A stretch of 64,000 nucleotides of DNA from MED-G105 sp039814575 (GTDB lineage Bacteria > Pseudomonadota > Alphaproteobacteria > Caulobacterales > Parvularculaceae): positions 62,001-126,000 of the forward strand of contig JBCCAY010000006.1 of NCBI GenBank assembly GCA_039814575.1, given 5' to 3'. Within the stretch, counting starts at the first letter, position 1, and each line of letters opens with the position of its first letter. A model generated the notes under the pieces. That model was not told the origin of the DNA. It ran no database searches and was given only the letters and a program-made list of their open reading frames with translations. Below are positions 40,545 through 48,404 of the stretch, in pieces. The translations under genes were made by a program, and so were the position numbers.

Positions 40545-43154
40545 TCAGGCTGGCAAGAGGCGTTCGACCATTTCTCGCAGATTCGTCGAAACCTCGCCGT
40601 CGAGCATCGCCTTAAGAGCTGATTGCGCGTGGCTGCGGCGGCCATTTTCCAAGTGCGCCCAAAGCTCAAAGGCCCCCGTCATGCGCGCAGCGAGCTGCGG
40701 ATTGAGCACGTCAATCGCAAGGATTTGCTCAGCGACAAAGCGATAGCCGGCCCCGTCGGCGGCATGGAAGCGCTTCATATTGTGATGCGAAAAGACACCC
40801 AATAACGCCCGTACTTTATTCGGTGTTTTGATGTCGAAACTTTCATGGTCGAGGAAGCCTTTGACGCGCTCAAGCGCGGCCGCGCTCGGGTCTTGGGCGT
40901 TCCAGCCGAGCCATTTGTTCACGACTAAATCGTCGCCGCGCCATTGCTCATAGAAGTCCGCGAGCACTTGCTCCCGCAGCGGACTTTCGCTGTTCGCCAA
41001 GACGGCGACCGCGGCCGCTTTGTCCGTCATGTTGCGCGCTGCGTCGGACTGAGCCGCGGCGAGATCGTCGCGGCCGGCTTCGACCAGCAACGACAAAGCG
41101 GCGTTCTTTAAGCCACGAGGCCCCGCTTGATCCGCCGCCGGGGAATAGGGCGCATCGGACTGGAGGCGCTGGTAAGCAGCCGCCAATTCCGTTTCCAGCC
41201 GCTCCGCGACGGCGCGCCGAATCGCATTGCGGCCGTCGACAATCGCGGCGGGATCAAAAACCTCTAGGCCGCGCGTTAAATCCGGCGCGCTCGGCGGACT
41301 GAAAAGCTGCGCCGTGAACGCGGGGTCGGCCTCAGCGTCAGCAAGGGCGGAGCCGAGCGCAACAGTGAGCCCATCCAAGGTCTCGCGAGCGTCGATCCCG
41401 CGATCATGCCCCGCCGCGTCCTGCGCTAGATCCCGCCATAGGCCTTCAACAACGGACCAACGGTTAAAAGCGTCCGGGTCGTTGGCCGCGAGCGCCAAAC
41501 GGTCTTTCAAGGTGCGCTCGCACGTCAAAAGAACGGGCGCTGAAAAGTTCGTGAGCCAGGAGACAATCACGGGCTCGTCGTCGCTATCGGGCGCGATGGT
41601 CTCTGTCTGCTGCGAATTCGTCAGCTCAATAAGCCCGGCGCCGCGCGGCGCGCCCGTCTCGGCGCCGAAGAGCGCATACCCCAATGGAATGTGCCGCGGC
41701 GCGTCGTCCGCGCCGCCCGCGACGGTCTCTGTCTTTTGGGTGAAGACGACATCGCCGCCGCCAGCGCCCAGAACGCCCGTTGACGCCGCAACGCTCGGGC
41801 GCCCGGCGCGCGTCCACCAATTCATGAAGAGCGTTAAATCGCGCCCGCTCGCCTCTTCCATGACTTTGGCGAAGTCTTCGATGGTCGCCGCGTCGCCGTC
41901 ATGGCGCTCGAAGTAAAGATCGCACGCACGCCGGAACGCGTCCTCGCCAAGTAAAGTTTTCAGCATCCGCGCGACTTCCGCGCCCTTTTCATAAACGGTC
42001 GCAGTATAGAAGTTATCGATTGTGTAGAAATGATCCGGACGCGGCGGATGCGCCAGCGGTCCGGCGTCTTCGGGGAATTGCCCCGCCCACAGACGGCGCA
42101 CGTCTTTAATGCGCTGAACGGGACGCGAGCGCATATCGGCGGAAAATTCCTGGTCGCGAAAGACCGTGAACCCTTCCTTCAAACAGAGCTGGAACCAATC
42201 GCGTAAGGTGACGCGATTGCCCGACCAATTGTGAAAATACTCATGGGCGACAATCGATTCGATGTTTTCATAGTCCGCGTCCGTCGCCGTCTCTGGAGAG
42301 GCGAGCACATAGGCGGAGTTAAAAACATTCAGCCCTTTGTTCTCCATTGCGCCCATATTGAAGTGATCGACGGCGACAATCATGAAGACGTCGAGGTCAT
42401 ATTCGAGCCCGAAGACATCTTCGTCCCATTTCATCGAGCGTTTCAAAGCGTCGAGGGTGTAATCGCACCGGTCTTTATTTTTGTGCTGAACAAAGACTTG
42501 CAACGGCACCTCGCGCCCGGAACGCGTCGTGAAGCGCTCTTCCACGCAGGCGAGATCGCCGCCGACAAGCGCGAAAAGATAGGCCGGCTTTGGATGCGGA
42601 TCGCGCCATTCGGCGAAATGTCGGTTGTCGGCGAGATCGCCCTTGGCGCCAGGATTGCCGTTTGACAGGAGTACAGGATAACGGGCTTTGTCCGCTTCTA
42701 TCCGTACGGAGAAGACCGACATCACATCCGGCCGGTCGAGATAATAGGTGATGCGGCGAAAGCCCTCCGCCTCGCACTGGGTGCAGAACATGTCGTTGGA
42801 GACATAAAGCCCTGAAAGCGAGGTGTTCGCCGTCGGATTGCATACCGTCTCTATCTCTAGCGTAAATGCCGACGGTAAATCGCTTAGGGTCAGCGTCTTT
42901 TCGCTGACGTCATAGCGTTCTTTTGGTAGCGCTTCGCCGTTCACCGACACCGCGATGAGGTCAAGCGCTTCGCCGTCGAGCACCAAGGGCGCATCCGCCG
43001 CAACGCCGTCACGGCGTCGGACGGCAAGCTTCGAGGCGACGCGCGTTTTTTCCGGATCGAGCGAGAACGATAAATCTACAGCGTCGACGAGATAATCGCT
43101 CGGTTGATAATCGGCGAGGCGTGTCGGGGCTTTCGGCGGCGTGTCAGGGCGCAT
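40545..43154 (-). CDS. pepN: Aminopeptidase N (M1 family metallopeptidase)
   Basis: An 869-residue zinc aminopeptidase. The exopeptidase motif GAMENKGLNVFN and the zinc motif VAHEYFHNWSGNRVTLRDW with the third ligand Glu in CLKEGFTVFRDQEFS are intact. The N-terminal segment (YLVDAVDLSFSLDPEKTRVA) and the C-terminal ERAP1-like helical half (FDIKTPNKVRALLGVFSHHN) match bacterial PepN. It removes N-terminal residues from peptides in the cytoplasm. ATG 43154 with GAGGA 8 nt upstream is preferred to TTG 43169. It is about 160 bp upstream, on the same strand, of the PleC-like kinase gene. The length is normal for the family. Confidence 0.95.
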   Translation of the reverse strand: MRPDTPPKAPTRLADYQPSDYLVDAVDLSFSLDPEKTRVASKLAVRRRDGVAADAPLVLDGEALDLIAVSVNGEALPKERYDVSEKTLTLSDLPSAFTLEIETVCNPTANTSLSGLYVSNDMFCTQCEAEGFRRITYYLDRPDVMSVFSVRIEADKARYPVLLSNGNPGAKGDLADNRHFAEWRDPHPKPAYLFALVGGDLACVEERFTTRSGREVPLQVFVQHKNKDRCDYTLDALKRSMKWDEDVFGLEYDLDVFMIVAVDHFNMGAMENKGLNVFNSAYVLASPETATDADYENIESIVAHEYFHNWSGNRVTLRDWFQLCLKEGFTVFRDQEFSADMRSRPVQRIKDVRRLWAGQFPEDAGPLAHPPRPDHFYTIDNFYTATVYEKGAEVARMLKTLLGEDAFRRACDLYFERHDGDAATIEDFAKVMEEASGRDLTLFMNWWTRAGRPSVAASTGVLGAGGGDVVFTQKTETVAGGADDAPRHIPLGYALFGAETGAPRGAGLIELTNSQQTETIAPDSDDEPVIVSWLTNFSAPVLLTCERTLKDRLALAANDPDAFNRWSVVEGLWRDLAQDAAGHDRGIDARETLDGLTVALGSALADAEADPAFTAQLFSPPSAPDLTRGLEVFDPAAIVDGRNAIRRAVAERLETELAAAYQRLQSDAPYSPAADQAGPRGLKNAALSLLVEAGRDDLAAAQSDAARNMTDKAAAVAVLANSESPLREQVLADFYEQWRGDDLVVNKWLGWNAQDPSAAALERVKGFLDHESFDIKTPNKVRALLGVFSHHNMKRFHAADGAGYRFVAEQILAIDVLNPQLAARMTGAFELWAHLENGRRSHAQSALKAMLDGEVSTNLREMVERLLPA

Positions 43155-43277
43155 GGGCGAGATCCTCAAATGAGCGGAGTACGGCGGCGGCGGCCGCGTC
43201 GTCTGTTGTTCGAGCTTTGATTGTGCTTAGGGTACGGCACGGGAAAAATCACGGATTTTAGGGGGGCCTTTTCGGGC

Positions 43278-44651
43278 ATGCTTTCACGCCGCGCCGCCAT
43301 TCAACATATCGCCGCCAGCGTCTCCGCCGCCATGGCGACGCAGGCGTGCGCGCGCGGCGCTGAGGAAACGTTCGGCCTGACCAAGGGCCGCGTCATCGTC
43401 ATCGGCGCCGGCATATCCGGCGCCAAAGCGGCGCGCGACCTCGTCGACGCGGGCTTCGAGGTTGTGGTGCTCGAAGCCCGCGATCGCATTGGCGGGCGCA
43501 TTTGGACCAATCGGGATTTAGGCGTTCCGATGGATCTCGGCGCGAGCTGGATCCACGGCGCGCGCGGCAATCCGGTGCACGCGCTCGCACGGCAAGTCGG
43601 CGCGCCGCTTTATGATTGGGATTACGAGAATGTCCGCCTGTTTGGCGGCGACGCTGACACCATGTTCGCGGCGAGCGCGCGATATTGGAGGCGCATTTGG
43701 CGGATCGCCGACCGGGTTTATGACGAGAACGCGAACGCCACGGCGGCGGATCTTATCGACGCGCTTAAGACGAACGGCGTTTTTGACGGTTTGAGCGACG
43801 CCGAAATAGCGGTGCTTGTCAGCCTCGAAATCGAGCAGGAATACGCCGAAGACACAGACCTTTTGGCGCTTTCCGGCGTTATGGAAGGCGAGGAATTTGG
43901 CGGCGTCGATAAGCTTTTCCCCCAAGGCTATGACGCCTTGTTCGCGCCGCTCCTCGACGGCGTCGACGTGCGGCTCAACGCGCCCGTCACCAACATAGAC
44001 TATGGAAGCGCCGGCGAGGGCGTCCGCGTCACCACGCCATCGGAGACGTTCGAGGGCGACGCGGCGCTCGTCAGCGTATCGCTTGGGGTCTTGAAAGGCG
44101 GGGGCCTATCGTTCTCGCCGGACTTATCACCCGCCAAGCAAGCAGCGATCAGCGGCCTCGGCATGGGGGTATTGAACAAAGTCGTCTTCCAGTTCGATGC
44201 GGCTTTCTGGGACCCGGACATCAATATTTTCCTGCGGGTGTCCGACGCCCAGGCGCGCTGGGCCTCTTGGTTCAACATGACAAATGTGGTCGGCGCGCCC
44301 GTTCTTGTGGCGTTCGCGGGCGGCCGCGAGGCCAGGGCCCTTGAGGCGCTCGATGATGACGCCGTCATCGCCGACGCGCTCGCCGCCCTCAAAACGATGT
44401 TTGGCCAAGCGGTGACGGAACCCGTTGCCACCCTCGTGACGAATTGGGCCTCCGACCCCTATGCCCTTGGCGCCTACTCCATCGTTTCGCCGGGCGGACG
44501 ACCCGAAATGCGGGACGATTTGTCCGCGCCGGCGGGGACACGCCTTTATTTCTGCGGCGAAGCGACGAGCCGCGACTACCCATCGACGGTGCATGGGGCT
44601 TATCTCAGCGGCCGCGACGCAGCGGCAGCGATTAAGAAGGGCCGACGATAA
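43278..44651 (+). CDS. Flavin monoamine/polyamine oxidase family protein, probably Tat-exported
   Basis: A 457-residue flavin amine oxidase. The N-terminus MLSRRAAIQHIAASVSAAMA has a twin-arginine pair followed by a weakly hydrophobic stretch and ACARG, suggesting Tat export of the folded flavoprotein. The FAD motif is RVIVIGAGISGAKAARDLV, with EARDRIGGRIWT after it; LGASWIHGARGNPVHALA is typical of polyamine/lysine-demethylase-like oxidases, and LYFCGEATSRDYPSTVHGAY closes the FAD site. It should oxidise a primary or secondary amine to an aldehyde, H2O2 and ammonia or an amine. The substrate is unknown. ATG 43278 is chosen over an upstream GTG/TTG because it begins the Tat signal. It is divergent from pepN. 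Confidence 0.86.
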   Translation: MLSRRAAIQHIAASVSAAMATQACARGAEETFGLTKGRVIVIGAGISGAKAARDLVDAGFEVVVLEARDRIGGRIWTNRDLGVPMDLGASWIHGARGNPVHALARQVGAPLYDWDYENVRLFGGDADTMFAASARYWRRIWRIADRVYDENANATAADLIDALKTNGVFDGLSDAEIAVLVSLEIEQEYAEDTDLLALSGVMEGEEFGGVDKLFPQGYDALFAPLLDGVDVRLNAPVTNIDYGSAGEGVRVTTPSETFEGDAALVSVSLGVLKGGGLSFSPDLSPAKQAAISGLGMGVLNKVVFQFDAAFWDPDINIFLRVSDAQARWASWFNMTNVVGAPVLVAFAGGREARALEALDDDAVIADALAALKTMFGQAVTEPVATLVTNWASDPYALGAYSIVSPGGRPEMRDDLSAPAGTRLYFCGEATSRDYPSTVHGAYLSGRDAAAAIKKGRR

Positions 44652-44706
44652 AGTCGTCGCCTAAAATAACCGCCGCTTGATCGAAAAAGCCGCTCAGGTC
44701 GTCGCG

Positions 44707-44734
44707 GAAAGACTGGCCCTGAAAGACTGGCCCT
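44707..44734. repeat. Tandem duplication of a 14-bp unit
   Basis: GAAAGACTGGCCCT occurs twice in direct succession (44707-44720 and 44721-44734) in the 165-bp gap before the acetylornithine carbamoyltransferase gene. It looks like a recent slippage duplication. It is about 80 bp upstream of the start codon, so it could alter spacing in the promoter or leader. No other signal is evident in the gap. Confidence 0.7.
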
Positions 44735-44816
44735 CAACCCATTTTGCCACTAAGACGGCTGTTTCGGTGACGCGCCGGCCATCAGCCCGCCCGAAACATT
44801 AAGAAAAACAACGCCC

Positions 44817-45827
44817 ATGAAACACTTTTTGAACACGGCCGATTGGTCGCGCGACGCTCTTCAAGCCATGCTGGACGAGGCCCGCGCCTTAAAAGCTTCG
44901 CCCTTCGGCGACGCCCTTAAGAACAAGACGATAGCGCTTTTGTTCCTCAACAATTCGCTGCGCACGCGCACCTCGTTCGATGTCGGCGCCCATCAATTGG
45001 GCGGCCATGCAGTTGTCTTGTCGCCGTCGGGGGGCATGTGGCCTTTGGCGTTTGACGACGGCGCCGTCATGGACGGTGACGCGGAAGAGCATGTGCGCGA
45101 GGCGGCGAGCGTGTTGGCGCGCTATTGCGACATGATCGGCGTGCGCGCCTTTCCGAAATTCCAGAACTGGGAAGAAGACCGCAAGGACAAGATTCTGAAC
45201 GCCTTCGCAAAATACGCCGGCGTGCCGGTGATCAATATGGAGACGATCACCCATCCCTGCCAAGAGATGGCGCACATTCTCGCCTTGCAAGAACGGTTCG
45301 AAAAAGACGGCCGCGGCGCGCTCGACGGCAAGAAGTTTGTTCTCACTTGGACCTATCATCCGAAGCCCTTGAACACGGCGGTCGCGAACTCCGCGCTGAT
45401 GATCGCCGCAAAGTTCGGCATGGACGTAACGCTCCTCTGCCCCAATGAGGAATATGTCCTCGATCGTCGGTATATGGAGCAGGCCGTCACCGACTGCAAA
45501 GCGAACGGCCGTAAGCTGACGGTGTCCCACGACATCGACGAAGCCTATACGGGCGCGGAGGTCGTCTACGCCAAAAGCTGGGGCGCCCTTCCTTATTTCG
45601 GCAATTGGGATGCGGAGAAACCGATCCGCGACGCCCATAAGCACTTCATTGTCGATGAAGCGAAAATGGCCAAAACGTCTGACGCCCTCGTCTCCCATTG
45701 CTTGCCCATGCGCCGAAATGTAAAAATCACCGACGCCGTTTTCGACGGGCCGAACTGCATCGCCTATGACGAGGCGGAGAACCGGCTGCACGTACAAAAA
45801 GCGATTATGAAGGCGCTGTTGTCGTGA
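44817..45827 (+). CDS. argF': N-acetylornithine carbamoyltransferase
   Basis: A 336-residue transcarbamylase of the Xanthomonas type, which makes N-acetylcitrulline from N-acetylornithine and carbamoyl phosphate. The carbamoyl-phosphate loop reads NNSLRTRTSFD, not the STRTR of classic ArgF. Further marks are MDGDAEEHVREAASVLARY, METITHPCQEMAHILALQE, TWTYHPKPLNTAVANSA, YAKSWGALPYFGNW and HCLPMRRNVKITDAV, whose Lys is carboxylated in the Xanthomonas enzyme. The Glu pair in DAEEH is at the place where succinyl-specific enzymes carry Pro, so acetylornithine is the expected substrate. It is first in an arginine operon with the NAGS/kinase fusion (4-bp overlap) and argC. Confidence 0.92.
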   Translation: MKHFLNTADWSRDALQAMLDEARALKASPFGDALKNKTIALLFLNNSLRTRTSFDVGAHQLGGHAVVLSPSGGMWPLAFDDGAVMDGDAEEHVREAASVLARYCDMIGVRAFPKFQNWEEDRKDKILNAFAKYAGVPVINMETITHPCQEMAHILALQERFEKDGRGALDGKKFVLTWTYHPKPLNTAVANSALMIAAKFGMDVTLLCPNEEYVLDRRYMEQAVTDCKANGRKLTVSHDIDEAYTGAEVVYAKSWGALPYFGNWDAEKPIRDAHKHFIVDEAKMAKTSDALVSHCLPMRRNVKITDAVFDGPNCIAYDEAENRLHVQKAIMKALLS

Positions 45828-47191
45828 CCAACCCCGCCCCCCAAACGACGCGGCAGACGATCGTTCAACTCCTGTCGAATATGTCCGACGGCAAGGAGAT
45901 CCGCTCCTATCTGCAGCGCTTCTCTGCTGTCGACCAAACACGCTTCGCGGTTATCAAAATCGGCGGCGCGGTGCTCTCCGAAACCCTGGAAGAGACCGCC
46001 GCGGCGCTTGCCTTTCTGCATACGGTGGGTCTGACGCCGATCGTCATCCATGGCGGCGGCCCGCAGCTCGACGACGCGCTTGACGCGAAAAACATCACGA
46101 CAGAGAAAATCGACGGCTTGCGCGTCACCCGCGCCGACGCCTTTGACGTGGCCCGCGACGTCTTCACGAGCGAGAACATTAAGCTTGTGGAAGCGGTGCG
46201 CGCGCAAGGCGTTGAAGCGCACTCGCTAACCTCGGGCGTTATCGAAGCAGCCTATGTGGACGAGGAAAAATACGGCTTTGTCGGCGACCCGACAGCGGTC
46301 CAGCTCGACCTCGTCAATTCCGTGGTGCGCTCCGGCGCCATTCCGATCCTCACTTGTTTGGGCGTCTCCGCCGGCGGACAATTGCTGAACGTCAATGGCG
46401 ACGCGGCGACGCGCGCCCTCGTCGGCGCAGTGAAGCCGATCAAAATCGTTTTCTTGTCGAGCGTCGGCGGCCTTCTCGATCGCCACGGCGCGCCCATGCA
46501 CTCCATCAATCTGGCGACGGATTATGAGGGATTAATGAACGCCGACTGGGTGACCGGCGGTATGCGCCTAAAACTGCAAGAGATCGCGCGGGTCCTGGAC
46601 GCGGCGCCCTTGTCGTCTTCAGTGTCGATCACGACGCCTTCAGGGCTTGTCAAAGAACTCTTCACCCATGGCGGATCGGGCACCCTCGTTCGCCGCGGTG
46701 AACCGGTTCGTATCGAGAACAACACCTCGGCGCTTGATGAGAAGAAAGTGCGCGGCCTCGTTGAAGAAGCGTTCGCACGGCCACTGAAAGACAATTGGTG
46801 GGCGGGCCTCAATTTGCACGAGGCGATCGTCTCGGACAGCTATCGCGCTGCGGCGCTCCTCACCAAAATCGACGGCTTCACTTATCTCGATAAATTCGCC
46901 GTCCTTGAAGACGCGCGCGGCGAAGGCTTAGCGCGGACGATATGGCGGAGTTTCGTGCGGCGGAACCCGGTCTTTTACTGGCGCTCGCGTACGGCGAACG
47001 GCTTTAACGCGTTTTACCATGACGCGGCGTGCGGCTCGGTGAAGCGCGGCGAGTGGACAATTTTCTGGATCGGCGAAGAAGACATGACGCGCATTGCCGC
47101 AGTGGTTGACCGCGTCGCGGCCCTGCCGGACTCGTTTGACGGTCCTGTGCCCGGCGCGATGTCCGATAAAGCGCTTGGTGGAAAGGAATAA
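45824..47191 (+). CDS. argAB: Bifunctional N-acetylglutamate synthase / N-acetylglutamate kinase
   Basis: A 455-residue fusion. The N-terminal amino-acid-kinase domain (1-about 295) has AVIKIGGAVLSETLEE, VIHGGGPQLDDALDA, NVNGDAATRALVGAVKP and DWVTGGMRLKLQEI; the C-terminal GNAT domain has YRAAALLTKIDGFTYLDKF, the acetyl-CoA loop VLEDARGEGLARTIW and FYWRSRTANGFNAFYHDAA. This architecture is the bifunctional NAGS/K described from Maricaulis and Xanthomonas. It catalyses the first two steps of arginine synthesis and is normally feedback-inhibited by arginine. The GTG start at 45824 overlaps the previous stop (GTGA), so the two are translationally coupled. argC follows after 5 bp. Confidence 0.94.
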   Translation: MTNPAPQTTRQTIVQLLSNMSDGKEIRSYLQRFSAVDQTRFAVIKIGGAVLSETLEETAAALAFLHTVGLTPIVIHGGGPQLDDALDAKNITTEKIDGLRVTRADAFDVARDVFTSENIKLVEAVRAQGVEAHSLTSGVIEAAYVDEEKYGFVGDPTAVQLDLVNSVVRSGAIPILTCLGVSAGGQLLNVNGDAATRALVGAVKPIKIVFLSSVGGLLDRHGAPMHSINLATDYEGLMNADWVTGGMRLKLQEIARVLDAAPLSSSVSITTPSGLVKELFTHGGSGTLVRRGEPVRIENNTSALDEKKVRGLVEEAFARPLKDNWWAGLNLHEAIVSDSYRAAALLTKIDGFTYLDKFAVLEDARGEGLARTIWRSFVRRNPVFYWRSRTANGFNAFYHDAACGSVKRGEWTIFWIGEEDMTRIAAVVDRVAALPDSFDGPVPGAMSDKALGGKE

Positions 47192-47196
47192 GGATC

Positions 47197-48144
47197 ATGA
47201 GCGAACCTTTTCTCATCGGACTTGTGGGCGCGCGCGGACATACGGGACGCGAGCTTATTCGTCTCATCTCGGGCCACCCGGAAATGATGCTCGCTTATGC
47301 GGTAAGCCGGGAATGGGCGGGCCGCAAAGTCTCCGAGATTGCGCCGGAAGACGCCGATGAATGCATTTTCGAAGCGCTTGACCCGGAAGCGGCCGCAAAA
47401 CGCCGCGCCGACGCCGTCGTGCTCGCTCTACCCGACGGGGCGACCGCCGACTATATCGACGCGTTTGAACGGCTGGCGCCGCAGCGGGTGCTGCTTGATT
47501 TATCCGCAGACAAACGGTTTGACGACGCCTGGGTCTATGGCTTGCCGGAACTGAACCGCCAAGCCGTTAAAGGCGCGAAACGGATCGCTAATCCCGGCTG
47601 CTACGCCACGGCGGGGCAACTCGCCATCGCGCCGCTCGTGGATCGGTTGGACGGAACGCCGACGGTGTTCGGCATTTCCGGCTATTCCGGCGCCGGCTCC
47701 ACGCCCGGCCCGCGCAATGACGTGGAACGGTTGAAAGACAATCTCATGCCCTACGCCCTTGCAGGGCATAAGCATGAGCGGGAGATGAGCCATCATCTGA
47801 AAACGCCTATTCGGTTCATGCCCCATGTGCACCCGGCGTTCCGCGGGCTTTTAACGACGTGCAATATGCCGCTGAAAGCGCCGCTCACCGTTGACGACAT
47901 GATGGCGCTCTACCATGCGCGCTATAAAGACGAGCCGCTTGTCCGCTTGCGCAATGAAGCGCCTGAATTGAAAGACGGCACGGAGCTCACCGGCGCCATT
48001 CTCGGCGGCTTCACGGTCAGCGCGGACGGCCGCTCGGCGGCGATCGTCGCGGCGGAGGACAATCTCCTCAAAGGCGCGGCGGTGCAGGCGGTGCAGAACC
48101 TCAACCTCGCCTTCGGTCTCGATGAATTAGCGGGCATCGCTTAA
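47197..48144 (+). CDS. argC: N-acetyl-gamma-glutamyl-phosphate reductase
   Basis: A 315-residue NADPH-dependent reductase for the third step of arginine synthesis. The Rossmann start is IGLVGARGHTGRELIRLIS, the catalytic Cys is in RIANPGCYATAGQLAIAPL, and SGYSGAGSTPGPRND plus MPHVHPAFRGLLTTCNMPLK are standard; the His in the latter is the general base. It follows the NAGS/kinase gene by 5 bp and completes the three-gene operon. Its substrate, N-acetylglutamyl phosphate, is the product of that kinase. Codon usage and length look native. A large palindromic repeat follows about 40 bp after the stop and may end or protect the transcript. Confidence 0.94.
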   Translation: MSEPFLIGLVGARGHTGRELIRLISGHPEMMLAYAVSREWAGRKVSEIAPEDADECIFEALDPEAAAKRRADAVVLALPDGATADYIDAFERLAPQRVLLDLSADKRFDDAWVYGLPELNRQAVKGAKRIANPGCYATAGQLAIAPLVDRLDGTPTVFGISGYSGAGSTPGPRNDVERLKDNLMPYALAGHKHEREMSHHLKTPIRFMPHVHPAFRGLLTTCNMPLKAPLTVDDMMALYHARYKDEPLVRLRNEAPELKDGTELTGAILGGFTVSADGRSAAIVAAEDNLLKGAAVQAVQNLNLAFGLDELAGIA

Positions 48145-48182
48145 GCGCGCGACCGCCGTATAGTGGTCTTTTCTTTTCCATC

Positions 48183-48300
48183 GCCATCCTTCGAGACGCA
48201 GAGCTTAGGCTCTGCTCCTCAGGATGAGGGGCGGATTCAGTCTAAAGCTCCAGCCCTCATCCTGAGGAGCAAACCGCAGGTTTGCGTCTCGAAGGATGGC
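48183..48300. repeat. 118-bp nested palindromic repeat element
   Basis: The outer arms are an 18-bp perfect inverted repeat (GCCATCCTTCGAGACGCA, 48183-48200, with its complement 48283-48300). Inside are a 6-bp hairpin CAGAGC-ttag-GCTCTG (48199-48214), a 16-bp perfect inverted repeat CTCCTCAGGATGAGGG with 48253-48268, and GCAAACC-gca-GGTTTGC (48269-48285). Sequences like CATCCTTCGAGACGC and CTCAGGATGAGG are, to my knowledge, frequent intergenic repeats in alphaproteobacteria. The whole could fold as a branched cruciform or RNA and may terminate argC. No gene is in it. Confidence 0.8.
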
Positions 48301-48404
48301 CGCAACAAAGAACCCCACACGACAGCGCACGACAATTGGAGCCTTCGAGCGAACCGCCTATGCTCGATTTGGCGTACACTAAATTAAAATAGGATTTCCC
48401 AAAC

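Noticed and set aside
44889..45941. A 350-codon minus-strand open frame opposite the acetylornithine carbamoyltransferase
   Set aside because: Long but a mirror of codon bias on the other strand; it shows no motif, and the plus-strand gene is complete and conserved.
48183..48300. CRISPR-like repeat
   Set aside because: The repeats are inverted, not direct, and there are no regularly spaced unique spacers and no cas genes.
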